A stretch of 64,000 nt of DNA from Asterias rubens (Eukaryota; Echinodermata; Asteroidea; Forcipulatida; Asteriidae). The notes under the pieces were generated by a model. It had not been told where the DNA came from, ran no database searches, and saw only the letters and a list, made by a program, of their open reading frames with translations. The translations under genes and the position numbers were made by a program. The DNA is taken from the NCBI RefSeq assembly GCF_902459465.1, contig NC_047066.1:4748377-4812376 (forward strand), given 5' to 3'. Shown here piece after piece: positions 41,476-53,621 of this stretch (position 1 is its first letter; each line of letters opens with the position of its first letter).

Positions 41476-41780
41476 AGTCCTCTCAAAGTTTAATTAAAGC
41501 GAATCAGGCCTACGTACAATTTAAGAAAAGCAAATACTTCCACTAGTTTCTCTTAAAAACAAAACCCAGAGAAGATGATTAAGTGATGACAGAAAGGAAC
41601 ATCCCTTGGCAGTGAATGTCTTTTCTTGAACATGTCCGGGGGCATGATGTGACTGTTATTGTATAGTCAATTAACTTCCGAAAATAACTTTGTATTTCGG
41701 GAGATGTGTAGGAAGGGCGCACTCTTATCTTGTTTTCGTTCGGTGGACATTTTTTTATGGTAACTAACTATAACGATGTT

Positions 41781-42160
41781 TTAAAGGCAGTGGACACTAT
41801 TAGTAATTACTCAAAATAATTATTGGCATAAAACCTTTCTTGGTGACGAGTAATGGGGAGAGGTTGATGGTATAAAACATTGTGAGAAACGGCTCCCTCT
41901 GAAGTGCCATAGTTTTCGCAAAAGAAGTAATTTTCCACGAATTTGATTTTGAGACCTCAGATTTAGAACTTGAGGTCTCTAAATCAGCCACCCAAACGCA
42001 CACAACTTCGTGTGACAAGGGTTATTTTTCTTTCATTATTATCTCGCAAGTTCGATGACCGATTGAGCTCAAATTTTCACAGGTTTGTATGCATATGTTG
42101 AGATACACCAACTGTGAAGGCTAGTTTTTGACAATTACCAATAGTGTCCACTGCCTTTAA
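41781..42160. repeat. Family A element, reference full copy
   Basis: 380 bp. Ends TTAAAGGCAGTGGACACTA and TAGTGTCCACTGCCTTTAA are exact inverts. Inside are CTCAAAATAATTATTGGC, a central TTTGAGACCTCAG / CTTGAGGTCTC palindrome, CACACAACTTCGTGTGAC and CACAGGTTTG. It is too short for a transposase, so it is a non-autonomous element with TTAA at the ends. Confidence 0.9.
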
Positions 42161-42257
42161 ATGAACAGTGGTTGATTTGACAAAACTCTTCTTTGGTAGG
42201 ACTAGTCCTATATATAGGCAATGCTAAGAGATTGGACTAGTTTTAAGTTAAGACCAG

Positions 42258-42502
42258 GGCCCAACTTCATAGAGGTGCTACGCACGAAAATTTGCTTAGC
42301 CGGAAATTTCTTCCTTGATAAAAACAGGATTACCAACCCATTTTCCATTTGTTACGTGTTGCTTGTTACTGGCATTCAGCTGTTGTTTGCTTATCTCGAA
42401 AATCACGTGGAAATTTGGTTGGAAATCCCGTTTTTATTAGGGCAAAACATTTCATGCTAAGCACATTTTTGTGCTTAGCAGCGCTATGAAATTGGGCCCA
42501 AT
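42258..42502. repeat. Family F element
   Basis: GGGCCCAACTTCATAGAGG and GCTATGAAATTGGGCCC are inverted ends. The interior has GCTAAGCACATTTTTGTGC. Confidence 0.8.
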
Positions 42503-42605
42503 TAATGGTCCTTACTTCAGATAAGAATAGCACTTTGTGAAATAGGTCCCAGGTATGATGATGAAAGTATGTGAATGGCCCTATCTAGATTGTTCCAGAT
42601 CGTGT

Positions 42606-42786
42606 TTAGGGCCCATTTCCTAGAGCTGGCTAAACAGAAAATATTGCTTAAAAATTTGTTCTGCTAACCAGTCATATGGCAGTGGTATTATGGCAGGTAG
42701 TCTATGTCACCTAATTCTGGTAAGCACAATTTTGCTGTGCTTAGCTACTGTTTGTGCTTAAAAGGCTCTTCGCAATTTTCCCCAGG
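42606..42786. repeat. Family F element, short copy
   Basis: GGGCCCATTTCCTAGAGC at the left and CTGTGCTTAGCTACTG toward the right. Confidence 0.65.
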
Positions 42787-42866
42787 TACCAAGATCCCCG
42801 TTTAACAAAGAGACCGAAATTTCGTTTTGATATCAAGTCTGAAATCAAATAAATTAACTACCTCGG

Positions 42867-42992
42867 TTGCTGTTGCTGCTGCTGTTGCTGCTACTGCTGT
42901 TGCTGTTGATGCTGCTGCTGTTGATGCTGTTTCTGTTGCTGCTGTTGCTGCTGCAGTGTTGTTGTTGTTGTTGTTGCTGTTGTTATTATAGC
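42867..42992. repeat. (CTG/TTG)n microsatellite
   Basis: Interrupted CTG and TTG triplets over about 125 bp. The poly-Leu frame here is not a gene. Confidence 0.9.
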
Positions 42993-43292
42993 TCTCGTCT
43001 CCGATCCTGCTCTTTACAGGCCGAGATTAGAAAACAGTATTCAAAACTGTCAACTCCTTTAACTAAAACATCAAAAATATGAAATACAGGTGATTTTTTT
43101 AAAAAAATAATAACTAGCTTCTTCCTGACATTAATCCAACCCTTATGTTAGACTCCAAGAAGTATAAAACATTGATCGATGGTTCTGCCTTTGAGACGGT
43201 CGCTTGCCGTCGCTATCAATCTTGAATGAGTGATTTTTCGAGTGTACTCCGCGGTCATGAACGCTAAGGAAGTGGAGAAAAAAGGTGAACCT

Positions 43293-43594
43293 TTAAGGGC
43301 ACTGGACACCATTGGTAATTGTCAAAGACCAGTTTTCTCACTTTGGTGTATTATGCACAAAACAAGAAGAACAAACCTGTGAAAATTTGGACTCAATTGG
43401 TCATTGAAGTTGCTTAGAGGATAGTGAAAGAAAAACAAACCTTGTTGCACAAATGTGTTTGCTTTCAGGATGCATAATAAAAGGCATTTCACAGGGGGAG
43501 CCGTTTCTCATAATATTTTATACTATCAGCATCTCTTGCCCGTTACCAATAATGTTTTTATGCTTACACTTATTGTAGTGTCCAGTGACTTTAA
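43293..43594. repeat. Family A element, short form
   Basis: Ends TTAAGGGCACTGGACACC and GTGTCCAGTGACTTTAA. The central palindrome is lost. Confidence 0.8.
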
Positions 43595-43977
43595 AGACAG
43601 TGGACACTATTGGTAATTGTCAAAGACCAGTCTTCTCACTTGGTGTATCTAAACATATGCATAAAAGAACAAACCTGTGAACATTTGAGCTCAAATGGTT
43701 GTCAAAATTGCGAGATATGAATGAAGTAAACAAACACCCTTGTCGCACGAAGTTGCGTGCTTTTATATGGTTGATTTCGAGACCTCAAATTCTAAACTTG
43801 AGGTCTCGAAATCAAATTCATTGAAAATTACTTCTTTTTTGAAAACTACGTCACTTAAGAGGGAGCCGTTTCTCACAAAGTTTTGTAGTATCAACCTCTC
43901 CCCATTACTCTTTACCAAGAAAGGTTTTATGCCAATAATTTTTTTGAGTATTACCAATAGTGTCCACTGCCTTTAAG
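43591..43977. repeat. Family A element abutting the previous copy
   Basis: It starts TTAAAGACAGTGGACACTA, sharing TTAA with 43293-43594, and ends GTGTCCACTGCCTTTAA. Confidence 0.88.
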
Positions 43978-44230
43978 CGATATTTTATATTCAAGAAGCT
44001 CAAAAATGAACCATAATAGGAATGTTAAAATTCGTACCCGGTACAAACAGAACTAAGAGAGGACCAAGTGACACTTCGTTTCCTTCCTCAAGTCAAGCAT
44101 AGTTTGGTTTTGTGGGTTAACGCCAATGAGCTCACACATCAACTGATTGATGAGTTACAGCGACTGAAGACATCCGAATTATACAAAACAGCTGAGTTTT
44201 CATTCTTACGGAACTAACATTCTTTGTTCA

Positions 44231-44733
44231 TTAAAGGCAGTGGACACTATTGGTGATTACTCAAAATAATTGTTAGCATAAAAACTTACTTGGTAACAAC
44301 CAATGGATAGCTGTTGATAGTATAGAACATTGTGAGAAACGGCTCCCAATTGAGTTCAAATTGTCACAGGTTTGTTATTTTGTGCATATGTTGAGATACA
44401 CCAAGTGAGAAGACTTGAGCTCAAGTCGTCGAGGTTGCGAGATAATGATGAAAGAAAAAACACCCTTGTCTCACGAAGTTATGTGCTTTCAGATGCTTGA
44501 TTTCGAGACCTCAAAATCTAATACTGGGGTCTCGAAATCAAATTCGTGGAAAATTACTTCTCAAAGCAAACAAATTTGTGCAACAAGGTTGGTTTTTCTG
44601 TTACTGTCCTCTACTACTTTAATGACCAATTGAGTCGAAATTTTCACAGGTTTGTTCTTTTCGTTTTGTGCATAATACACCAAGTGAGAAAACTGGTCTT
44701 TGACAATTACCAATAGTGTCCACTGCCTTTAAC
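44231..44733. repeat. Family A, mosaic copy
   Basis: Both ends are present, but the interior repeats parts of the element in opposite order (two CACAGGTTTGTT blocks), giving about 500 bp. Confidence 0.75.
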
Positions 44734-45540
44734 AACTGTCGAAGGTAAGCATTATTTCAAGACAGGGCAGTGCCTTCCTCCAGTTCATATGGGATATAAA
44801 TAATAACCTGGTGTAATATCCTTTATGCCCGGGGTTGCGAAATTCCCATTGTGTCGCAATGTAAACTTTCTGAGAAGAGGTTCAAGTTTGGGTGTTACGG
44901 AAACCGACTATTACAATCGAGAAACATGCGTGCAAAGAATCGTTGACATTGGCCCAGCTGTTGACGCTGATTGACGGGCCTTTTCCCCAAGGGCCGGACT
45001 CATTAGGGCGATTTATTGACAACTAAACTCAAACATTTCACTCCAAAATTTCAAGGAAAATCAAAAGACGGTGGAATTCGCTGGGACACTGCACTCTGCG
45101 TTTGGAATTAAATCATAACTCATTTGATTGCAGATTTTTTAGTGGGGGGTGTTTTCGTGGATATTTTATGACCGCTGGATGTAAGCACGACAATTGGAAT
45201 GTCGTTTAGTAGCGGTTAATTACCGGTAATCAAATGAAGTTATAAATTGGGGACCACTTTTTTATCTGATGTTTTCAGGAAGGCCTCCGAGGCAAATAGT
45301 GATTACTGAATTATTTTATAACCAAAATTGCAACTTGTACTTTTTCACCAAGGGTCAATATTGAAAGCCACGAATCAAACTTGCAGATGTTAGGTCCGAT
45401 CTTTGTCCGTTTTGACCGCAAATATTTGGGTTTAAAGTCTTATTATTATTATTTTTTAATAATGATGAAACAGTCAACGATAGGTGGTATAAATAAAACC
45501 TGAAAATAAGTTATTGGCGATAGTATCCCAGTTGCATTTA
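44734..45540. other. Gene-free region
   Basis: Nothing beyond scattered AT-rich words. Confidence 0.35.
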
Positions 45541-45545
45541 TACAA

Positions 45546-45889
45546 AACTTACTTCTTGGTAACAAGCAATGGAGAGCTGTCGATAGTATAAAACATTGTC
45601 AGAAACGGCTCCCTCTGAAGTAGCGTAGTTTTCGAGAAAGATTTTCCACTAAAAATTTTAATTTTATTTCGAGACCTCAGAATTAGCTTTTGAGGTCCCG
45701 AAATCAAGCAACTGAAAGCACACAACTTCGTGTGACAAGGGTGTTTCTTTCTTTCATTATTATCTCGCAACTTCGACGACCAATTGAGTTCACAAATTTG
45801 TACAGGTTTGTTATTTTGTGCATATGTTGAGATACACCAAGTGAGAAGACTGTTCTTTGACAATTACCAATAGTGTCCAGTGTCTTTAA
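45546..45889. repeat. Family A element, left end lost
   Basis: It starts inside the element (TTGGTAACAAGCAATGGAG) and ends GTGTCCAGTGTCTTTAA. Confidence 0.8.
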
Positions 45890-46142
45890 GCTCGATCTTA
45901 GTACCGTGTGATAATTAAAAAAAGACCCCTTAGACAGCACAGCCGAGGAGTTACTGACTAATTATAGTTATACTTCCCAAAGGAAATTTAACACATGTGA
46001 ATATCTCTTTTTGAGAAATGATGGTTCTGAAGAGAACCGGTGGTTAACGACATTATGGGCGTTGTCAGAACCCTTTTTCATGCTTACTTTTATATTCTTA
46101 GTTTGTGCATGGTTGTCCTTTCAAAACATCATCTACCAATCG

Positions 46143-46506
46143 TTAAAGGAACACGTTGCCTTGGATCGGTCGAGTTGGTCTTTAAAAAGCGTTGATAACC
46201 GTTTGTTATAAAATGCATATAATTAGAAAGATGTTTAATAGAATACAATGATCCACACACATTTGCCGCGAAATTGCGTGGGTTTCCTTTTACTTTGCGA
46301 ACTAACGTTAACACGGTCGGCCATAAATGGCCGACCGTGTCTGTCGACGAGGTAAAAGGAAACCACACAATTTCGAGTGATTCTTGTGTGGATCATTATA
46401 TTCTACTTTTAAAATATCTTTCTAATCATATGCATTTTATAACAAACGGTTACAAACGCTTTTCAAAGACCAACTCGACCGATCCAAGGCAACGTTGTTC
46501 CTCTAA
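46143..46506. repeat. Family B element
   Basis: Starts TTAAAGGAACACGTTGCC and ends CCAAGGCAACGTTGTTCC. The centre is a GGTCGGCCATAAATGGCCGACC palindrome region at 46316-46337. Confidence 0.85.
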
Positions 46507-46948
46507 GAAAGAAACAAATACAACAAATATTTCCGAAAACTTGGGCAGTGCAACTTTACCCTACAGTGATTATTTGCAAAGCTAATTAATATTTCCTTAG
46601 AGGGCCTATCTCACTCAACACTAGTGCAGCCGCCAAACTTGTGTCCAGCCTTGGCCTAGCTAAACACGTGTTATCGCAAACAAAATTAAAAACAACCGTA
46701 TAACATGGATTATCCCAAAAAAATCACTGTATTGGATACAACTGGGAGGGGTCTAACTTGGCGAGACATGGGTTTAGGGCGACTAAGTGGTGTAGGGTAA
46801 AGGGGTAATGCAACTTTAACATACACCGATTACTTATTAATTAACTAATTAATTTTTCCCAATACGACCTAGCTCACTCACCACCAAGGCGTCGAAACTT
46901 GTGTCCAGTATTTAGGTCTAGCTAACACGTGTTATCGCCAAAAAAATA

Positions 46949-47333
46949 TTAAAGGCAGTGGACACTTATATTGGGAATTGTCAAAGACTAGCCTTCACAG
47001 TTGGTGTATCTCAACATGCATAAAATAACAAACCTGTGAAAATTTGAGCTCAATCGGTCATCGAACTTCCGAGATAATAATGAAAGAAAAATAAACCCTT
47101 GTCACACAAAGTTGTGTGCGTTTAGATGATTTCGAGACATCAAGTTCTAAATCTGAGGTCTCGAAATCAAGTTCGTTGAAAATTACTTCTTTCTCGAAAA
47201 CTATGGCACCTTAGAGGGTGTCGTTTCTCACAATGTTTTATACCATCAACCTCTCCCCATTACTCGTCACCAAGAAAGGTTTTATGATAATAATTATTTT
47301 GAGTAATTACCAATAGTGTTCACTGCCTTTAAA
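46949..47333. repeat. Family A element, full length
   Basis: TTAAAGGCAGTGGACACTT to GTGTTCACTGCCTTTAA, with the central palindrome. Confidence 0.87.
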
Positions 47334-47841
47334 AACAACCGTTTCATTGGATTACCCAAGTCTATCTAAAAAATAAATAAAAAACATCACAATATTAGAT
47401 ACAAACTTTTCATCATAAATGGGAGGGGGTCTAATTTGGCGAGACATGGGTTTAGAGTGACTAAGTGGTGTTGGGTTAAGGGGGTAGGCCTATGGCGTCT
47501 GTCAATGTGGGGTGGGGTGCAGTGTGTCACCTCTTATAGACCCTAGTGCTGTCTCCTGTGCTTAAAGCTTTCATTACGGGCTCTTATTGCCGTCTGGTCG
47601 GCATGAATTTTTTTTTTTTTTAATTATAGACGATGGTGTTTACGCCCTTGCCAGGAAATTGGAAAATCAGAAAATTGCAAAGACTACGTTCGTTCAATTT
47701 ATCTCAATGTCTCTTGATGTTTATCTTATTTTTATCCAACTCAATTTGGTTGTAAAACCCATAACTCATATGTAATCTACGGTCCAACTAATTTTGTAGT
47801 TACGTAAACCTTTTAATCCGATGTCTTATGGGGACCATGGC

Positions 47842-48217
47842 TTTGAAGGCACTGGACACCTTTGGTTATTGTCAAAGACCAGTTTTCTCACTTGGTGTAT
47901 CTCAACATATTATGCACACAATAACAAACCTGTGAACATTTTGACTCAATTAGTCAAAATGCAAGAGATCGATGAAAAAAAAACACCCTTGTTGCACATA
48001 TTTGTGTGCTTTCAGATGAAAATAAAAGACATCAGCTGAAGTCGTTTATTATTTGAGTGAACAATTACCTCTTTCTCAAAAACTACGTCACTTCAGAGGG
48101 AGCCGTTTCTCAGAATGTTTTATACTATATCAACAGGTCTCCACTGCTCGTTACCAAGTACGTTTTTAAGCTAACAATTATTTTCAATAATTACCAATAG
48201 TGTCCAGTGCCTTTAAG
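47842..48217. repeat. Family A element, variant interior
   Basis: Ends TTTGAAGGCACTGGACACC and GTGTCCAGTGCCTTTAA. The centre has an AAGACATCAGCTGAAG stretch in place of the usual palindrome. Confidence 0.82.
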
Positions 48218-48310
48218 TCAGATTTCTGCTTGGAATAATTATGGTAATTAATTTTGTTTAAACATGCTCCTAAGCATTGCAACTTATAATATATGGAATT
48301 TTTAATCAAG

Positions 48311-48403
48311 TTATTTTGTTTTCCCAAAGTCAAATCCGTTTGACCCGCTTTCCTCTACCGCTTTGTCCAGAGACTCCTGGGCTATCTTGACGGCTTTGAC
48401 GGA
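48311..48403 (-). CDS. Orphan terminal coding exon
   Basis: After a good acceptor (CCTGTCTATCTTCAG) the frame reads SVKAVKIAQESLDKAVEESG, then SNGFDFGKTK and TAA. The composition and acceptor look like a real last exon of a soluble, helical C-terminus. I do not recognise the protein. No upstream exon was found to the right, so it could be a relic. Confidence 0.4.
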   Translation of the reverse strand, partial: SVKAVKIAQESLDKAVEESGSNGFDFGKTK

Positions 48404-48589
48404 CTGAAGATAGACAGGCGTAGGTTAATTGATGGTGCACACCACACCGGTTACAGAGTAATTTATAACTTGTCAACAATCTTTTCCGAATTGCGGTTGA
48501 GACAAAGTTGGAACTTCATTGCAAAGATCCACACACCATAGTTCCACTGACATGTACTCTTTACAAAACGAAATAATGGAAAATGTGTT

Positions 48590-48727
48590 GAAAATGAGCA
48601 GAATACCAGTCACAAACTGTATATTTGACATGTCAGTTTGGCTGATGATAACCTTATTCTGGTAAGCATAATTTTCTTGTGCTTAGCTAATTTGTGTGCT
48701 TAAGCAGCTCTATGAAATTGGGTCCTG
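48590..48727. repeat. Family F, right part
   Basis: It has AGCAGAATACCAGTCAC and ends CTCTATGAAATTGGGTCC. Confidence 0.65.
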
Positions 48728-49360
48728 GGCTCTGTAACGCAAACAATTTCATAACTTTGGAAGGACTCACAACAGACCAATAAGCTAAAAGTCTCCAATA
48801 TAAGGATTCATTTTCCCTTCTCTTTACTCAGCAAGGGACGTATGCCTTCGGGGGTAAGCATTGCACGTCAGTCATCACTTCCTTCAAGCTAACCGGCAGT
48901 AGTAATAAGATAAAGTTGGCAGAAACAAACTTTTGATGTGTAAGACTGATTGTGAAAATACCACACTTGGTCCCAAGCGGGCATTATTCAATGGATGATA
49001 AGAAAAGGTGCATGCACAGTATGGTACTTCAATTCAGCCCACTTTATACAGCCCTACACGAGGGCAGACCCGGGGGCTGTTTCCCCCCAATGTTTGATCG
49101 GTTAATAAGAAAGTGTTTACTCGCTTCATCATCAGACTGCACTTTCATGAATACATGACTTTAGGCCTTCACTCTGACATTGTAATGTCACAATGATAAA
49201 ATGCTGAAGTTCCGATAACAACTTAAAACTACAAGTCCGTACGAATTAACTGTATACCCGATCGAAACGTCGAGTTTAGAACCACAGCTCATTTCAGTAC
49301 ATGGTGTTACCGCAAACCTTTCTATATCGTATTTCCACCGTGCAAAGTTTCAAATCCTAC
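48728..49360. other. Gene-free region
   Basis: No exon or repeat recognised. Confidence 0.3.
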
Positions 49361-49361
49361 T

Positions 49362-49580
49362 TGTATACCTGTACAAAAAGATACTATTAAAAAAACTTTC
49401 ACACGAGAGCACTTTATCAAAGATCCCTTGCTAAGTTGTAGCAAGGTTGTAAAACTCAAAGTCCAAACAAATGTACTGTATACCTGTAAAAAAAAAGATA
49501 CTATAAAGCCCCTTTCACACGAGAGCACTTTATCAAGGGTCCTTTGCTAAAGTGTAGAAAGGTTGTCAAATTTTACAAAA
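49362..49580. repeat. Two-copy direct repeat of about 125 bp
   Basis: TATACCTGTA, then AAAGATACTAT and TTTCACACGAGAGCACTTTA, occur twice (49362-49472 and 49485-49575). Confidence 0.8.
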
Positions 49581-49674
49581 TGTTCCTCGTGTGAAAAGGA
49601 CAACCATTTTTGTCCAAGGTAGACACTTTCGTTCCAGTATCCGCAGGCCAGGTCTTTTGAAACAATTTATTTAT

Positions 49675-49790
49675 TATTATTGATTTATTTAAAAATCTTT
49701 ATACAGGATACAAAAAACAGCACAAGAGCTGTTTTACATTATGGTCCCGTGTTAAAAAAAAAAAAAAAAAAAAAACATTATTTAAAAAAA
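49675..49790. mobile_element. Possible retroelement tail with poly-A
   Basis: AAAAATCTTTATACAGG, AGCACAAGAGCTGTTTT and then about 21 A. It resembles the 3' end of a retroposed sequence. Confidence 0.3.
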
Positions 49791-50850
49791 AAATTACAAA
49801 CAATGAAGCTCATTAAATAAAAAATGTTGTAATATTTTACAAACTTTTTTTTGTATTTCTGTAATTGTTTACCAACATTGAGAACATTTCACCAGATATG
49901 TTTTTTTTACGTCGCGTGAAAAAAGGCTTCCTAAACCTCCACATACCATTGAGAGTTTACTCGACAGTCGATAACATCAGAAACATCAGAAACATTTTTG
50001 TAAAATGAAGCTTTAAGTTAGTGCAACTCAACGGTTTGGTTCAGCGTTTCAAAGCTGACACATGGATGTCCTCTGTATGACCCTCAGTCAAACATAAAGG
50101 CGTACTCAAGATGATACTGTTCTCAGGTTTAACCAATCCTTCTCAGAAAGGGGCACCGTGTTTATGATCAAGGGTGTAAGATAGACCCCTCTCCCATTCT
50201 ACGTCTTGATGCATGCCTCATTGTTACAATGCCCTTGTGTATAGGCTGCGGGTTTTTGTTTACTAAACAATGATCAAACTGTTAAGGTGTTTACAAACAA
50301 CAAAGTTGCGTATGCTTTAGATTTGTGTGGGCCGAGTTGACAGAAGACACACACCCTGTGGATTGAGCCATCGTATCAACACGCAGCATGCCTCCAAATC
50401 CTTGACCGGTTTGCAAATCCCCCGGATTGGAGAAAAAAAAGGCAACAACAAAATAAGCCGAAAAGCTCTGAAAATGTAAAATAATCACTGGAAAATTGCT
50501 CACCGTATGGTCTTGGTAGCGCTATGGGAAAACTTCCATCAGGCAGACGACACATTCCCGCTAGAGTCGTTTGGAATCTCGGGTAGGACGAGTGAAATAA
50601 TTAACCCGCCAAAAAAATATCAAGGTTTTTATAACTGCCCGCCCATCGCAGGAGGTCTATTAGACTTGAGATCACGTGATCAAACCGTTTACTTTTGGGT
50701 GTGGGTTTATTGAGTATGGCACGCCCACACTTGTTATACACCACGGCATAGAGACGTCATCATGCCGATAACCTCGTTCGTTCTATCACACGTTTTGTAA
50801 TCACGTTGATAATGAGTATAACAGACTGGCATAATGATTTTGATAATTGC
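49791..50850. other. Gene-free region
   Basis: A minus-strand open stretch near 50509-50580 (RFQTTLAGMCRLPDGSFP) ends at a GTGAGC donor-like site, but I cannot support it as an exon. Confidence 0.3.
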
Positions 50851-51202
50851 TTTACAGACAGCGGACACTATTGGTAATTACTCAAAAATAATTATTAGCA
50901 TAAAAACTTACTTGGTAACGAGCAATGGAGAGCCGTTGACCAGTGTAAAACATTGTGAGAAACGGCTCCCTCTGAAGTAACGTAGTTTTTAAGAAAGAGG
51001 TAATTTCTCACTCAAATAATAAAATACTCAAGCTGAAGCCGTTTATTTTGCATCAGAAAGCACACAAAGTATTGCAGCAAGGGTGTTTTTTACACCAATT
51101 GATTCCAAATTTCCAAAGGTTTGTTATTTTATGCAAATGTTGGGAGACACCAAGTGAGACTACTGGTCTTTGACAATCACCAAAGGTATCCAGTGCCTTT
51201 AA
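50851..51202. repeat. Family A element
   Basis: Ends TTTACAGACAGCGGACACT and GGTATCCAGTGCCTTTAA. The centre is the variant seen at 47842. Confidence 0.8.
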
Positions 51203-51634
51203 CAACCATTAAAATGATGAGTAACAGTGAGATATCCGGCGGATAAAGTTATCATAAAATGACAGATTACGTAAATGGGATATCAGTATAGACTTGAAAT
51301 GATTCTTTTTTAGGAAGGTTCACCCATAAACCAGGCTAGAGACCTATTGATTGCAACGTCACAGTCCGAGGTTTAGCCTACCGAGTTTTGAAAACAATGG
51401 AAATTCATAATTGCAAATCAAAGACAGATAGATAATTTTTGTAACAATGCCACACATATATTCAAAAATAGTGCTGAATTTGATGGGAACAAAGCAAACA
51501 ATCATGCTAAGCAAAACAATTATAGAGACACCAGTCACAACAATGCAAACCTCATGTTATTTTTGCTGGTAACCTGTTTTTGCCAAGCAAGCCTTTTCTG
51601 GTGTTCTTTATTTTAAAAAGGGGAAAACTAAACA

Positions 51635-51980
51635 TTAAAGCCACTGGACACGTTTGGTAAGTATTCTCACTTGGTGTATAAAATAAAGTCTGTGAAATTA
51701 ATGTCTCAATTGGTCATCAAAGTTGCAAGAGTGAGAGAAAAAAACACCCTTGTTGCACAAATTTGTGTGCTTTCAGGTGCACAATAAAAGGCTTCAGGCC
51801 TGAAATCTTTTATTATTGGAGTGAGAAATTACCTCTTTCTCAAAAACTATGCATTACTTCAGAGGGAGCCGTTTCTTACAATGTTTATACTATCAACAGC
51901 TCCCTATTGCTCGTTACCAAGTGAGTTTCATGCTAACAATTATTTTGAGTAATTACAAATATAGTGTCCAGTGCCTTTAA
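51635..51980. repeat. Family A element, variant interior
   Basis: TTAAAGCCACTGGACACG to GTGTCCAGTGCCTTTAA, with GGCTTCAGGCCTGAAATC at the centre. Confidence 0.82.
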
Positions 51981-52415
51981 GCAAGAAACAAACGCAGAAT
52001 TGCAAATGCCCTTTTTCCTAAATTGAAATCCATATAGGCCTACCACAGAATGTAACCCTTTAAAAATCTTCGACGGTAGGCAACCCAATTTGTCGACACG
52101 GGCATCAAATGAAGGGAGAATTATCCATGACATTTCCTAATGATGATGAGGTATATTTTGTGGATTTCACCGAATCAAAGTGGAGTGAAATCTCTTAATT
52201 TTAACCCCGGCCTTGTACCGATTACCCACAGCGGTACCACATCAAGGACACCAGGGGGAACAAATCTATCCCAAAAGACTTCCTTCCAAGAAACCGCACT
52301 TTCCTTTCACTTGCTGGTACGAGTGTGACATGCACCCGTTCCCTTTTCAATGTCCATTCTATTTGAAACTCTGTTTTTTATAAGCCTACCGTCGTTTTCT
52401 TTTATGAAATTATAG

Positions 52416-52763
52416 TTAAAGACACTGGACACTATTGGTAATTATCAAAGACCAGTGTTTCTCAACATATGCATAAAATAACAAACCTGTGAAAATTTGA
52501 GCTCAATTGGTCGTCAAAGTTGCGAGATAATAATGAAAGTAAAAACACCCTTATCGCGCGAAGTTGTGTGCTTTCAGATGCTTGATTTCGAGGTGTCGAA
52601 AGCAAATTCGTAGAAAATTACTTCTTTCTCGAAAACTACGTTACGTCAGAGGGAGCCGTTTCTCACAATGTGTTATCAACAGCTCCCCATTGCTCGTTAT
52701 CAAGTAAGGTTTGATGCTAACAATTACTTTGAGTAATTACCAAAATCCATCACTGCCTTTAAA
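52416..52763. repeat. Family A element
   Basis: TTAAAGACACTGGACACTA to ATCACTGCCTTTAA. The right end is slightly decayed. Confidence 0.82.
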
Positions 52764-52989
52764 AAAGGCCTTTGATACCTTTTGTAGATCAAGTTTTTGG
52801 CCCTAATATGAATCCCTACTCGCTGTGAAAGAAGATAGTATGTAATATATTTCACCTGTAGGAGTTTCAGCTCATAGTTTTCAAGGTTGGGAGAGAAAAC
52901 AAATACAAATCACAGAGCAAAGTGTTCAGGAGAGTTGCGTAAATCCTTTATTACGTGCCAAAAATAAGTTTCGCTTCACTGAGAAGAAA

Positions 52990-53157
52990 ATTGTTTGTGT
53001 GACATTGGTTTACTCATTGCTTAAAAACTGCAGCACTTCAGCAAGTTATATTTTAAGGGAATCTTTCCACCATCACTATCTTTAAACCATGTTAGTCTAA
53101 TGTAAATCTGTGGACATTTGTGTTTTGTTTCATACAAAAAGTACCCAAACCCTTTAA
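52990..53157. repeat. Family D, half copy
   Basis: TTACTCATTGCTTAAAAAC, GCACTTCAGCAAGTTA and TAAATCTGTGGACA match one arm of 3262-3625. Confidence 0.7.
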
Positions 53158-53621
53158 ACAGAAACAAAAACTGAAACCTCACCGTTGCGACATCATCTCG
53201 CCTGTTTGAAAATTCACAAGGTCATGTCAACCCGCTTTTAATGATTGATGTGTAATGATACAAACGTGTTTTTGTAATAAGGATGTTTACAACCCAACAG
53301 ATCAAACCAAAACCATAAAATGATAGTAAAAATAAAATAAAAAAAAGCTGAAACCGCACTGTTGCGAAATCATCTCAACATCCCCCCACTAGGTCTATAC
53401 CCGATTTTAAAACTCACATTTTATTGATTATTTTGATTGACGTTTGATGATATACAAATAATGTGTTTTTGTAATAAGGATGTACTGACAAATAAATGTG
53501 TAATCAAAGATAACCTCGCCCAATTCTTACTGATTGTCACAACACCCGAGGTCAGGGCAGGTGTCGTGACTTGGTCTTGATCAATTGCGCAACCTGACAT
53601 CCTGAAATCGACTGAAATCGA
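53158..53621. other. Gene-free region with short direct repeat
   Basis: GTTGCGA-ATCATCTC and GTGTTTTTGTAATAAGGATGT occur twice, at about 53182/53362 and 53268/53462. Confidence 0.5.

Noticed and set aside
42867..43082. Poly-leucine open frame
   Set aside because: Translation of a CTG/TTG microsatellite.
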